This document shows, one piece after another, positions 54,535 through 63,507 of a stretch of DNA of 64,000 nt. The stretch's first letter is position 1, and every line of letters starts with the position of its first letter. The position numbers were made by a program, and so were the translations under genes. The DNA is from Shewanella gelidii. GTDB taxonomy: Bacteria; Pseudomonadota; Gammaproteobacteria; Enterobacterales; Shewanellaceae. The notes beneath the pieces were generated by a model. It was given only the letters and a program-made list of their open reading frames with translations, did no database searches and had not been told where the DNA came from. The stretch lies in NCBI RefSeq assembly GCF_014647855.1, contig NZ_BMPZ01000003.1, positions 1 through 64,000 on the forward strand, given 5' to 3'.

Positions 54535-56034
54535 CTAAAAGTACCAAGCCAACTGTAATTGCGCACTGACTTGCTGGCCAATGTGTAACGGTGAATCAGT
54601 TTGCAAATCAAGCGGGACACCGGCCAACTCGAGCCCACCAAACTCAGTGCCTATTGGGCCTACCGGTACATTGAGCGAAAACAGCAATTGCAAGTTTTGC
54701 TGGATATCATGCTGACTGACAAGTTGTAGCAATGCAGAATGATCCGACAGGTTAACCAATGCCGTTGGTGTGATTAACCAAAGCGGGGTTAGCTCCATAG
54801 TGACACTTGCCGCAACATAGTGACGGCCGAGGCTATAAAGTTCGCCTCGAGCCAAACGGCTCAGAAGCGCGGGATTGGCAACGAGTTGCTCGGGACTATA
54901 CTCACCATCAGCTTGGCCAAAACCATTGTAAAAATATTCGAGACTGCCATTCATATTGAAGCCCCCTCCTGTTTGCAGAGGTTGCCACAGCCAAGAGTAA
55001 GACAAGTTGCTCACCAAACTCGCTACATTTTCCGCGGGCAATTCTTCAGCCGCTAATGTCGGGCTTGCTTGCAGAGTTGTGGGAATTTGGGTAGCAGCAA
55101 CATGCGTCAGCATTATATCCGTCCGCCATAATGCGTCGCCTAAACTCTGCGTCAACCCCACTGCAGCAATATAGTCGCGAAAATGTTCGGCGAGGAGAAA
55201 ATCCACCTCAATAGGTTCGTCAACCGGTTGGCCCAACCAGTCTGGCTGCCAAAACAAATGGTATTTGGCCGCGATTGAGTCATGCTCAGCATTAACCTTG
55301 CCCAGCAGATCACGCCTGACCACCCACACCATTTGCAAATCATCGCCATCTTGCGTGAGATACTGACCATAGAGCATGTCATCGCCACTTTTATACTCGG
55401 TATCCACTTGCGTTGGCGAAAATGGGTTAAAGATATCCATGGGGTTATACATAAGACCATTGCCCCAGCTAATCGCTTGCCGCCCAAGCTTTACAACCCA
55501 TTGATCATCGATATAGGCAAGATTGGCTCTATCAAGGCGATGGACCCATTGATGCCGCTCCCCTTGCGACAAGGTATGAGTAAAATCAAATAAGCGCCGA
55601 TCATCATTCAAAATGCCTGGGATGAACAATCCACTTATGGGGTCATTTGCTGCCTCGACAAATCGTCGGCTCAGTTCAACCTCATCGCCAACTTGGCTGA
55701 GAAGTTGATAATCAACTTCCACACTAAACTGCTGCCTCGATGCCGTGAAGTTCAGCCGAGTGTCACTATTCAAGGAAGCTTGCTCTTGAAAACCAAGCGG
55801 CTGATAGACGCTACCATCGCGGTAGGCTTGATAACGCCCCTGACCTTTTAGATGTCCACGCCAGTCAATTTGGATGTCTTTGCTGGACGCCGCATTCGCG
55901 GTTTCAGCCATATTTTGTGCTTGAGCAAAGGATGGCATTGGCGACAGTAACAATACCCACGCCCCCAGCAAAAAAAGCGATAAAATCGAGTTCCTATAAG
56001 TCATCATGGATTGGCAAATACGACGCATTAACAT
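54535..56034 (-). CDS. Outer-membrane beta-barrel protein of the Lol-like operon
   Basis: A 499-aa protein. Signal peptide with a long n-region (hydrophobic ILSLFLLGAWVLLLSPMPSF, cleavage near AQA). The mature part has alternating beta-strands and ends in a terminal phenylalanine after QLQLAWYF, the outer-membrane insertion signal. Blocks such as VVKLGRQAISWGNGLMYNPM, DIFNPFSPTQ and LQMVWVVRRDLL resemble DUF1302-like barrels, a tentative match. It starts 2 bp after the ATPase stop, so it belongs to the ABC operon and is probably its outer-membrane terminus. Confidence 0.65.
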   Translation of the reverse strand: MLMRRICQSMMTYRNSILSLFLLGAWVLLLSPMPSFAQAQNMAETANAASSKDIQIDWRGHLKGQGRYQAYRDGSVYQPLGFQEQASLNSDTRLNFTASRQQFSVEVDYQLLSQVGDEVELSRRFVEAANDPISGLFIPGILNDDRRLFDFTHTLSQGERHQWVHRLDRANLAYIDDQWVVKLGRQAISWGNGLMYNPMDIFNPFSPTQVDTEYKSGDDMLYGQYLTQDGDDLQMVWVVRRDLLGKVNAEHDSIAAKYHLFWQPDWLGQPVDEPIEVDFLLAEHFRDYIAAVGLTQSLGDALWRTDIMLTHVAATQIPTTLQASPTLAAEELPAENVASLVSNLSYSWLWQPLQTGGGFNMNGSLEYFYNGFGQADGEYSPEQLVANPALLSRLARGELYSLGRHYVAASVTMELTPLWLITPTALVNLSDHSALLQLVSQHDIQQNLQLLFSLNVPVGPIGTEFGGLELAGVPLDLQTDSPLHIGQQVSAQLQLAWYF

Positions 56035-56036
56035 GG

Positions 56037-56786
56037 TTAGAAATCCTGCTCCTGATGCGAAGCCGTCAAAGGGTCGCCACCGCGTAATGCGTGCTGGCTC
56101 CCACTGGATATTTCATCGGAGATAATTTTGCCATCTTGCATACGGATCTGCCGACGTGCAAAGCCCATAATCCGCGTATCATGGGTCGCAAGCACTAATG
56201 TGACTTGATGTTTACGGTTCAAATTTTCAAGCAGCTGCATCAGGTTTTCGGCGGTGGCACTGTCTAAATTGGCTGTAGGCTCATCCGCAAGAATAAGTGC
56301 GGGCTCACTGACTAATGCCCGCGCGACAGCCACCCGTTGTTGCTGGCCACCCGATAACTCTGCAGGCAATCGCGTCTCCATGCCTTCAAGTCCAACTTCT
56401 TTAAGAATGGCTTTGGCGCGCTGGTCGCGCTCTTGCGAGTCAACCCCTTGAATTTGCATCACAAACTCGACATTTTCTTGCGCACTCAAAACCGGAATTA
56501 AATTATAAGACTGAAAAACAAAGCCGATGCGACGCAAGCGTAAGTCAGCAAGCTCACTCGCCCCCATTTGCGAAATCACATCACCATCAATCTCGATTGT
56601 GCCTTCATCTGGCGTATGTAAGCCGCCAAGTGCATTGAGTAAAGTTGTTTTTCCCGATCCTGATGGTCCCGACAGGCACACAAACTCACCTTTTTCGATG
56701 GATAGGCTGACGTCATCTAGTCCCTTGATTTGGGTTTCCCCTTGAACAAAGGTTTTGCGTAATTTGCGACAAGTAACTTTAATCAT
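56037..56786 (-). CDS. LolD-like ABC ATPase
   Basis: About 249 aa, MacB/LolD family. Walker [21 protein letters not shown]-loop [18 protein letters not shown], signature [15 protein letters not shown], Walker [13 protein letters not shown] and H-loop [10 protein letters not shown]. It should power the two FtsX-type permeases encoded just upstream. The start near 56786 is uncertain, since the frame is open to 56819. It is not lolD itself, since lolC/lolE are normally elsewhere and this operon has its own LolA-like partner. Confidence 0.85.
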   Translation of the reverse strand: MIKVTCRKLRKTFVQGETQIKGLDDVSLSIEKGEFVCLSGPSGSGKTTLLNALGGLHTPDEGTIEIDGDVISQMGASELADLRLRRIGFVFQSYNLIPVLSAQENVEFVMQIQGVDSQERDQRAKAILKEVGLEGMETRLPAELSGGQQQRVAVARALVSEPALILADEPTANLDSATAENLMQLLENLNRKHQVTLVLATHDTRIMGFARRQIRMQDGKIISDEISSGSQHALRGGDPLTASHQEQDF

Positions 56787-56903
56787 AATCGTGACTCTTT
56801 CCCTTAATCTTGCGCTCATCGCGACTTCGACAGTAGATAGCTGCTTTTCTCGCCGAGCGTTGCCGACACCCCTTCATGGCCAGACGAGTCTGACCGTCAT
56901 CAT

Positions 56904-58178
56904 TCAATGCTTATTGAGCGCTACGATAGGGTCGTAGTGAGCAGCGCGCCAAGCTGGATACAAGCTCGTGAGTAGCCCCAAAACAATGACCACAACATTG
57001 GCCAGTAGCATGTCTGAATACTGTAAAACGGGATAGAGCACAGCTTTGGCACCAAACATCGCCATACCTTCCGCAACTGCGGTCACATCAATCCCATCTT
57101 GAATTGCAGCGATGGATAACAACGAGCAAATGTTACCTGCCGCAAGCCCAAGCAATAGCAACAGCAGAGATTCAATCAAGATCATCCGCATCACGCCGCT
57201 ACTCCTCATTCCCAATGCCTGCATTAAACCAATTTCTCGCACCCGTTCAAAAACCGCCATAATCAAGGTATTCATTAAACCAAAAGACAGGGCAAGAAAA
57301 ATTACCACGATCCACACCAGCACAAAGCCATCCATCATCTCTAACATTGCACTTAAATACGCATCCACTTGCCGCCATGATTCAACTTTCATATCCGCTG
57401 GACTGGCATTGGCTATATGGCTGAGCAAGGCTTGATTATCCCGATAGCCATCACCATTGATTGCGATTTCTGACACCTGCCCCTTTAACCCCACCATCGA
57501 CTGGATCAAACGGCGATCGCTATATACATACATCTCTTCAAATCCGGGAATATCAGATTGATAGAGACCGACAATACGGAACCCTCGATCCACAATGGTG
57601 TTGTCGATATCTTGGGTCATCACCACAATGCGTTTGCCTAAGCGGGTTTCAAGCTTTTGCGCCAACTTGACACCGATGACAATACCTTTTGCGGCTTTTT
57701 GTGCTTGTACATCGACTGCAAGCTCCTCCTCGGTTAACGAAGGTAAAAACTGGCCTTGGGTGATATGGCTGATATCAAAGCTAAGATTTAATTCTGCTGC
57801 GGCATCGACACCAAGCAACATGACTCCTCGAGTTTCACGCTCACTAGAAATCACTGCAGGCACTTTGACTCGCATGGCCCATGCGTCCACTTGAGGGTGG
57901 TTTAGGGCATCCAGCAACGTACCTTGAGGCTCGGCGATACTATTGGCGACACTGGGGTCATCTAAGTAATTGGGGTGATGGATTTGGACATGACCGGGCA
58001 AAGCGCGAATGCCATCTTTTAGCATGCCGTCGACCATACCGCGCATCATGGCTGTCATAAACACCATCGCCCAAACCCCAAGGCCAATGGCGAGTAGCAT
58101 AATGAGCGTGCGGCGATAGTTACGCCAGAGGTTGCGCCACGCAAGCGTAAAAGCAATCGTTAATGAGGAGACGTTCAT
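56904..58178 (-). CDS. FtsX/LolE-type permease, second
   Basis: A 424-aa protein: an N-terminal membrane helix after WRNLWRNYRRTLIMLLAIGL, a large periplasmic MacB-PCD-like domain (about 45-270), then three membrane helices with FGLMNTLIMAVFERVREIGL and MQALGMRSSGVMRMILIES, the FtsX signature. The ending LTSLYPAWRAAHYDPIVALN is typical. It shares one base with the preceding permease stop (TAATG), a sign of coupling. Confidence 0.88.
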   Translation of the reverse strand: MNVSSLTIAFTLAWRNLWRNYRRTLIMLLAIGLGVWAMVFMTAMMRGMVDGMLKDGIRALPGHVQIHHPNYLDDPSVANSIAEPQGTLLDALNHPQVDAWAMRVKVPAVISSERETRGVMLLGVDAAAELNLSFDISHITQGQFLPSLTEEELAVDVQAQKAAKGIVIGVKLAQKLETRLGKRIVVMTQDIDNTIVDRGFRIVGLYQSDIPGFEEMYVYSDRRLIQSMVGLKGQVSEIAINGDGYRDNQALLSHIANASPADMKVESWRQVDAYLSAMLEMMDGFVLVWIVVIFLALSFGLMNTLIMAVFERVREIGLMQALGMRSSGVMRMILIESLLLLLLGLAAGNICSLLSIAAIQDGIDVTAVAEGMAMFGAKAVLYPVLQYSDMLLANVVVIVLGLLTSLYPAWRAAHYDPIVALNKH

Positions 58179-59437
58179 TACACTGCCCTCATTGCTGAAA
58201 TTGGATCGAGCTTGCGAATTTTAAGCGCTGGATAGATCGCCGCAATAATTGATGCAATCATGACAAAAATAGGGCCGATAAAGGTGGCGAACCAAGTAAC
58301 ATCAGGGTAGAAACGCTCAGGTAAATTAAACTTCGCAGCCATCTCCTCCATTCCGGGATAGTAAAAGCCAACCACGTGATAATACTGGGTGAGCATTGCC
58401 CCTAAAATGGCCCCCAGTAGCATGCCGAGAGTGGCCATCATGGTGGTTTCTAGGAATATCAGCTTCACAAGGCGCCACGGCTTTAGCCCAAGGGCCATCA
58501 TCGTGCCAAATTCGCGGGTACGCTCTAACACAGACATGAGCTGGGTATTCATTACTGAAAATGCCACCAGCAAAATCAAAACACCATACATAAAAGCGGC
58601 GCTCGATAAATCCGCTTGAATGGCTTGACGGATCCCCGGCTGCAAAGCATCCCAATCGCGAACCTGCAAGGACTCATCTGGGCGCTGCTGCGCCAACAGC
58701 TCTGCAATGGTGGCATTGAGCTGTGTTAGCTCCAAAGGTGTTGGGGTATTGAGTACCACGTAACTTGCGCGATTTTCACTGGCAAAAAGGTGCTGAAAAT
58801 AGTCGAGCGGCAGTTGTATCATGGTGCGATCCAGTGCCGGTAAAGAAGAGTTAAATATTCCCACAACAGTTGCGACGCCGGCGGCAAAAGAGCCATCGCG
58901 ACCAGAGCCGAGCAACGTGAGTTCATCGCCAAGACCAACCTTAAGGTTTCTAGCCAAAACCTTACCGAGCACCACCTCAGCTACGGGGTCTTCATTTTGT
59001 TTGGAAGATGACGCTTGTAAATAGCGTCCTTCTATAATCAGCCCTGGTATGGTTGAAACGAGAGGCTCACTCTGAGGCTCAACCCCCACGACTTGAACGC
59101 CATATGAGCGTGAGGCACTAGATACGAGCGCAAAGGTCACACCGCGACTTGATATCGTCTCAAGATCTGTGGCCTGTTTTAGTGTGTTGACTAACCCTTG
59201 GGGGTGCACAATGTCATCGCGAAACTTGGGGTTCTCAAGGTAATCTTGATGCTGAATTTGGATCTGGCCACTAAATAATCCAAGCGCGTTGTCAATCATC
59301 ATTTGATAAGAGCCAAGTTGCAAAGACAGCATTAAAACCAACAGCACATTTGAAAACACCATCGCAGCGACGGTAATCCATGTGCGTTTTTTATGACGCC
59401 ATAAATTGCGCCATGCGAGCCGTAATTCAATATTCAT
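58178..59437 (-). CDS. FtsX/LolC-type permease, first
   Basis: About 419 aa with the same layout as the next gene: one N-terminal helix (RTWITVAAMVFSNVLLVLML), a periplasmic domain, and three C-terminal helices including VMNTQLMSVLERTREFGTMM, ALGLKPWRLVKL and YPALKIRKLDPISAMRAV. The two permeases are paralogous but clearly different, as in a LolC/LolE heterodimer. The ATG at 59437 follows AAGG with eight-base spacing. A GTG two codons upstream is the alternative. Confidence 0.88.
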   Translation of the reverse strand: MNIELRLAWRNLWRHKKRTWITVAAMVFSNVLLVLMLSLQLGSYQMMIDNALGLFSGQIQIQHQDYLENPKFRDDIVHPQGLVNTLKQATDLETISSRGVTFALVSSASRSYGVQVVGVEPQSEPLVSTIPGLIIEGRYLQASSSKQNEDPVAEVVLGKVLARNLKVGLGDELTLLGSGRDGSFAAGVATVVGIFNSSLPALDRTMIQLPLDYFQHLFASENRASYVVLNTPTPLELTQLNATIAELLAQQRPDESLQVRDWDALQPGIRQAIQADLSSAAFMYGVLILLVAFSVMNTQLMSVLERTREFGTMMALGLKPWRLVKLIFLETTMMATLGMLLGAILGAMLTQYYHVVGFYYPGMEEMAAKFNLPERFYPDVTWFATFIGPIFVMIASIIAAIYPALKIRKLDPISAMRAV

Positions 59438-59466
59438 CGCCACGACCTTGCTGTTTCCTTGAAGCG

Positions 59467-60225
59467 TTAGCGCCGAGGGTTACGTAAATTAGACAAAGTA
59501 AAAATTTGTGGACTCAGTGCAACATCAAACGCCACTTGATGTGTCACCATTTCCGTCCATTGATCCGGTGTTGCCACCTTCGCCATGCGCAAACGACTGG
59601 CCACGGCACGACCTCCCATCGGTCGAATTTCACTGGCAACCATCACTTTTATCAATTCACCATCTTGATCCCAAAATTCGTGACGTTTCACCACAAAGTC
59701 ATCTCGAACCTGCAGGACTTCTTTCCCCCAAACCACTGCAGCATCTTCAAGGGGAATCGACTCAATGACGTAAACTTGATGCTCACCTTCACGCAAGGTT
59801 TCAATGAGTCGGTGCTGATACTGGTCAACAATATCTGTTGATTTACCGATGTCTTTATTTGAAAAGTCGCTGCCCATCCAACCTTGGCTCATCATTGAAG
59901 ACGGAATTTTGATCACTCGATTTATCTTCGGGGCGAAACTCCACATACTGTTATCTTTAATCAGTGTGGCGTTCCCGACATCCTTTTTAGGTGCAGTGAC
60001 CCGAACTAACGACAGTTTGTCGCCTTGGGTCCAAGCTCGCATCGTCATCGTGCGCTGCCAATCGGGCCGGTGAATGATCATGCTCATGGTGGACTCGGAA
60101 CTCACGCCCCGCCATTGCTCCATCGACTGATGCACAATCTGCTTGGCCGTGAGCTCGGCACTTTGTAGGCCGGTAGTCGTGAACAGAAGTAAGCTTGCTA
60201 ATAATGCCAACATTGGGTGTTGCAT
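59467..60225 (-). CDS. LolA-like outer-membrane lipoprotein-sorting protein
   Basis: A 252-aa periplasmic protein with a signal peptide cut near LQSAE. The body fits the LolA-like (COG2834) fold: half-barrel strands (RTMTMRAWTQGDKLSLVRVT), then SMWSFAPKINRVIKIPSSMM and the family hallmark SQGWMGSDFSNKDI. It is the first gene of the operon, with AAGGCGG before the ATG. Such proteins shuttle lipids or lipoproteins across the periplasm. The cargo here is unknown. Confidence 0.82.
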   Translation of the reverse strand: MQHPMLALLASLLLFTTTGLQSAELTAKQIVHQSMEQWRGVSSESTMSMIIHRPDWQRTMTMRAWTQGDKLSLVRVTAPKKDVGNATLIKDNSMWSFAPKINRVIKIPSSMMSQGWMGSDFSNKDIGKSTDIVDQYQHRLIETLREGEHQVYVIESIPLEDAAVVWGKEVLQVRDDFVVKRHEFWDQDGELIKVMVASEIRPMGGRAVASRLRMAKVATPDQWTEMVTHQVAFDVALSPQIFTLSNLRNPRR

Positions 60226-60388
60226 ATCGCCGCCTTTATCAGTGATTCCACCGCCAATATCGGGTGGGAGTCACTACAGCATATCGCTAATTCAACAGCA
60301 AAAACATAGCTATTTGTTAATTTGAATTCAGTTCTGAAGACTCGATTGTAATCTGATGTGTCAAAGATGAACTTCTGATAAGAGGCAC
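60226..60388. promoter_or_regulatory. Promoter region of the Lol-like operon
   Basis: The 163 bases upstream of the LolA-like gene are AT-rich around 60290-60340 and must hold the operon promoter. No regulator site was recognised. Confidence 0.35.
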
Positions 60389-60423
60389 AAAAAACAATGC
60401 AAGTGCGCAGGTCACTTGCATTG
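60389..60423 (-). terminator. Terminator of folM
   Basis: Eleven-bp stem CAATGCAAGTG (60395-60405) with CACTTGCATTG (60413-60423), followed on the minus strand by six Ts. Confidence 0.88.
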
Positions 60424-60508
60424 GATTAGTGATTAAATAGTCGATGGCGTTACCATCTGTGCATGGGCACGAGTCTGTTGATATTTGGGACTTGCTTCGG
60501 AGTCACAA

Positions 60509-61267
60509 TTAACCGGTCTGATAAGACTTTAAATGACGCCCACCATCCACATTGAAACAGCGACCGGTCACATAACGGCTACCCAACAAGTAGTTTACCA
60601 ACTCCATAATTTCTGTTTGACTGGCCTCTACCGGCAATAAATTCTTCGCTAACATTTTGCGCTTATGGGTTTCACTATCATCCTCATTAAACATGATTAA
60701 TGCGGGTGCAATCGAATTTACTTTCACCTGAGGAGCTAAGCGCGCAGCAAAAGAGAGCGTCATATTATGGAGTGCTGCTTTGCTCGCTGCATAGGCAACA
60801 TGACTATCACAGCCTTTCTTCGCGACGAAGTCGGTTAAATGAATAATGTCAGCAGCACCAACATCACCTTCTGATTCGCGATCACAACTGACTTGTTGAT
60901 CATAACCTTTCAAGCGATCGGCCAAAGCCAAGTTGATTTGGTAAGGCGCGCTCACGTTCACCTTCATCATCCGATCGATGGTATTGGGATCTTCGACCTC
61001 ATCATCCGCAATACAATCTGAAGCATTATGGATAATGGCTCTAAGATAGGGATATTTGCCTTTGATTGAGTCGATCATGGCAAGGATTTGCTCATCTGAA
61101 ACCAAATCACACTGATATAAGTCAACACCTAATTGATCTAGCTCTGCTACGGCTGAATATTCAGTACGATAACTACCGATAACTTTATAACCGGCCTCGA
61201 CGAGGTATTTTGCCAAAGCGAATCCTATCCGCTTTCCAACTCCAGTAATTAAAATTGGACTTTCCAT
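60509..61267 (-). CDS. folM: Dihydromonapterin reductase FolM
   Basis: Short-chain dehydrogenase of 252 aa that reduces dihydromonapterin to tetrahydromonapterin with NADPH. The cofactor motif is TGVGKRIGFALAKYL with the arginine typical of pteridine reductases, IIHNASDC replaces NNAG, and the catalytic pair is in VAYAASKAALHNM. It has an unusually long insertion after LKGYDQQVSCDRESEGDVGA relative to E. coli FolM. GGGAG lies five bases before the ATG. No folX or phhA nearby. Confidence 0.85.
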   Translation of the reverse strand: MESPILITGVGKRIGFALAKYLVEAGYKVIGSYRTEYSAVAELDQLGVDLYQCDLVSDEQILAMIDSIKGKYPYLRAIIHNASDCIADDEVEDPNTIDRMMKVNVSAPYQINLALADRLKGYDQQVSCDRESEGDVGAADIIHLTDFVAKKGCDSHVAYAASKAALHNMTLSFAARLAPQVKVNSIAPALIMFNEDDSETHKRKMLAKNLLPVEASQTEIMELVNYLLGSRYVTGRCFNVDGGRHLKSYQTG

Positions 61268-61855
61268 AACGCTCCCTTCTTATTTGCCAAGTTGAGTCAC
61301 TCACAACACGACAGATACTGGCTAAGTGACTGCTGGGAAATGTTTTCTGTTGAATTATTTCTTCAACGGCTATAGCAAAGTTAGCATAAATCCTCGGCAA
61401 TTAAGGCCAAAATAGAATACCTAAGCGCGATAAAATGAACTAATTCACATCTTAAAACGAGGCTGAGATCTAAGCGCAAAATATAGATCACATTGGCAAG
61501 CAAACTGGGATCAATGGCTCATCAAACGTCACAAAACCAAATTCAATTGTGCGAGTTCGCCAGCTAATCATCGCAAGCAACATGATAGGTAATTCACAAA
61601 TAACAGCGATAATTGCCACACCTCAAGCCCAGACATGATAAGAGTGTGACAGAGCTGCCGCACAATCGCTCGCTGGCGCAGGGTAAAATGTCATCCTTAA
61701 CCTGTCGTCCAAAAATGCACTCAACCTTGGTTTTCTGCTCCAACTGGGTACTAAAGAAACCAAGGGCTTTAGCAAATTAACAAGCCCACCCGCGATAAAG
61801 TATCTATGAATGATCCTTGCTAAAACTGTGCAACTAAGTAGGGAGTCCCGCAGCA
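61268..61855. other. 588-bp intergenic region without a supported gene
   Basis: Between folM and the VOC gene, both on the minus strand. It contains a 9-bp hairpin CCTTGGTTT (61726-61734) with AAACCAAGG (61758-61766) and a 23-nt loop. Frames through it (for example 61623-61856 minus) lack a ribosome site and look random. A small RNA is possible but not shown. Confidence 0.4.
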
Positions 61856-62386
61856 TTAACCATTATAAGCACCGCTCGCATAATGTAACTCATAGCTATG
61901 GCTGTAGATTTCTAGGATATTGCCAAATGGATCTTCCATATAAATCATGCGATAAGGCTTTTCTCCTGGGTAGTAATAGCGCGGCGCTTTCATACGTTTC
62001 TTCCCCCCAGCAGCAACAATTTTATCGGCAAGAGCTTCAACATTCGGGTCTTGAACACAGAAATGAAAAATGCCGGTTTTCCAGTATTCAAAGTTATCCT
62101 CGGGGTTTTCCTGATCCTTAAATTCAAAAAGCTCAACACCAATTCGGTCGCCCGTTGAGAGGTGAGCAATCCTAAATTTATCCCAACCCGCACCAAATAC
62201 GTCGGTACACATTTCACCAATTGCTGAATTATCTTCAATCACTTCGGTGGGCTGCATAATGAGATACCAACCCAAGACTTCTGTGTAAAATTTCACTGCG
62301 GCCTCTAAATCGGGCACTGAAATTCCAATGTGGGAAAACGTTCTTGGGTAGGGCGCTGGTGATGTTTCGGTTGCTGATGTTGACAT
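61856..62386 (-). CDS. VOC-superfamily (glyoxalase-like) protein
   Basis: A 176-aa protein with the vicinal-oxygen-chelate fold: FSHIGISVPDLEAAVKFYTE VLGW at the start, GIFHFCVQDPNVEALADKIV and the C-terminal MIYMEDPFGNILEIYSHSYE. Metal ligands are plausibly His19, His of IFHFCV and Glu of ILEIYSH. The enzyme could be a dioxygenase, isomerase or lyase, so the substrate is unknown. It diverges from a LysR gene across an intergenic inverted repeat, so regulation by that LysR is likely. Confidence 0.8.
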   Translation of the reverse strand: MSTSATETSPAPYPRTFSHIGISVPDLEAAVKFYTEVLGWYLIMQPTEVIEDNSAIGEMCTDVFGAGWDKFRIAHLSTGDRIGVELFEFKDQENPEDNFEYWKTGIFHFCVQDPNVEALADKIVAAGGKKRMKAPRYYYPGEKPYRMIYMEDPFGNILEIYSHSYELHYASGAYNG

Positions 62387-62486
62387 ATTTACCTCTCCAG
62401 TTAATTTAGCTTTCGCGGTGACTCCGCCAGAAATGTCAATATACGCATTTACAAACCACGGTTGAAATTATTAATTCTTCTCAATA

Positions 62487-62505
62487 TGATAATATTTTGT
62501 TATCA
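62487..62505. promoter_or_regulatory. Candidate LysR operator
   Basis: TGATAA (62487-62492) and TTATCA (62500-62505) form an inverted repeat with 7-bp spacer between the divergent VOC and LysR genes, close to the LysR start. This placement fits autoregulation and activation of the divergent gene. Confidence 0.5.
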
Positions 62506-62516
62506 ACCGGTTCGAG

Positions 62517-63419
62517 ATGATGCTAAATCCAACGTGGCTATACACCTACCAAACACTGGTTGAAACGGGTCATTTCACCCAAACGGCTGAAAAACTACAT
62601 ATGACTCAACCGGGTGTCAGTCAACATATCAAAAAGTTAGAGCAACGCTGTGGATACCCGCTAATTAAACGGGAAAACAAAGGCTTTGAACTTACGGAGC
62701 AAGGGAAAATGCTCTACAGCTATGCACGACAAGTTCGCCTTGAAGAGTCCAAACTGCTTGAGAAGCTCGGTGCTGACGAACCCTACCAAGGGACCTGCAA
62801 TGTTGCCTGCTCAGGGGCTCTGGCTCTGATGCTCTACCCAGAATTACTAAAGCTACAGCAGCAGCATCAAGGGCTGCACATGCAGTTAGAAGCTGCACCG
62901 AATCACCAAATTCTTAGCGATGTTCAAAGTGGAAAGCTAGATATAGGCATTGTGACTCAATTACCAAGTGGTAACCTGTTTGACAGCACTGTGATTGGTT
63001 ATGAAACCCTTTGTTTAGTATTGCCTCGCAGCTATGAAGGCCAAGAAATTACCCCGCAAGGGTTAATGGCGTGCGGCCTTATTGATCATCCCGATGCGCT
63101 GCACTATTTATCCCTCTATTTTGAACAGTGTGGTCATCCAGAACTCGCGAAAATTCGCCTCGACCGTTTACCCAAAACAGGCTATATCAATCAAATTCAT
63201 CAAATATTGCTCCCGGTCGCCAATGGGCTTGGCTTTACCGTGATCCCAGAAAGTGCATTCAAACAGTTCGCCAATAAGCAAGCCTTAACCATTGCCCCAA
63301 CCGAGCGCAAAGTGAAAGAGACGCTTTATTTGGTGCACAAGCGCCATCGGGACTTACCCAAGCGCTATGAAACAATCACCACACTATTGCGTGATACACT
63401 GGCACAGCCCTGCTTGTAA
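62517..63419 (+). CDS. LysR-family transcriptional regulator
   Basis: A 300-aa regulator. The N-terminal winged helix-turn-helix is LVETGHFTQTAEKLHMTQPG then VSQHIKKLEQRCGYPLIKRE. A C-terminal ligand domain has the periplasmic-binding fold (LDIGIVTQLPSGNLFDST). The start is ATG at 62517 or the adjacent ATG at 62520. It is divergent from the VOC gene. The inducer is not known. Confidence 0.9.
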   Translation: MMLNPTWLYTYQTLVETGHFTQTAEKLHMTQPGVSQHIKKLEQRCGYPLIKRENKGFELTEQGKMLYSYARQVRLEESKLLEKLGADEPYQGTCNVACSGALALMLYPELLKLQQQHQGLHMQLEAAPNHQILSDVQSGKLDIGIVTQLPSGNLFDSTVIGYETLCLVLPRSYEGQEITPQGLMACGLIDHPDALHYLSLYFEQCGHPELAKIRLDRLPKTGYINQIHQILLPVANGLGFTVIPESAFKQFANKQALTIAPTERKVKETLYLVHKRHRDLPKRYETITTLLRDTLAQPCL

Positions 63420-63507
63420 AACGCACTTGGAGCGCCTGTTTGTCATGGCAGAGCACAACGAACCAAGTTAACTCACTTAGATAATCGACCAAGTACGAGG
63501 ACAAGCC

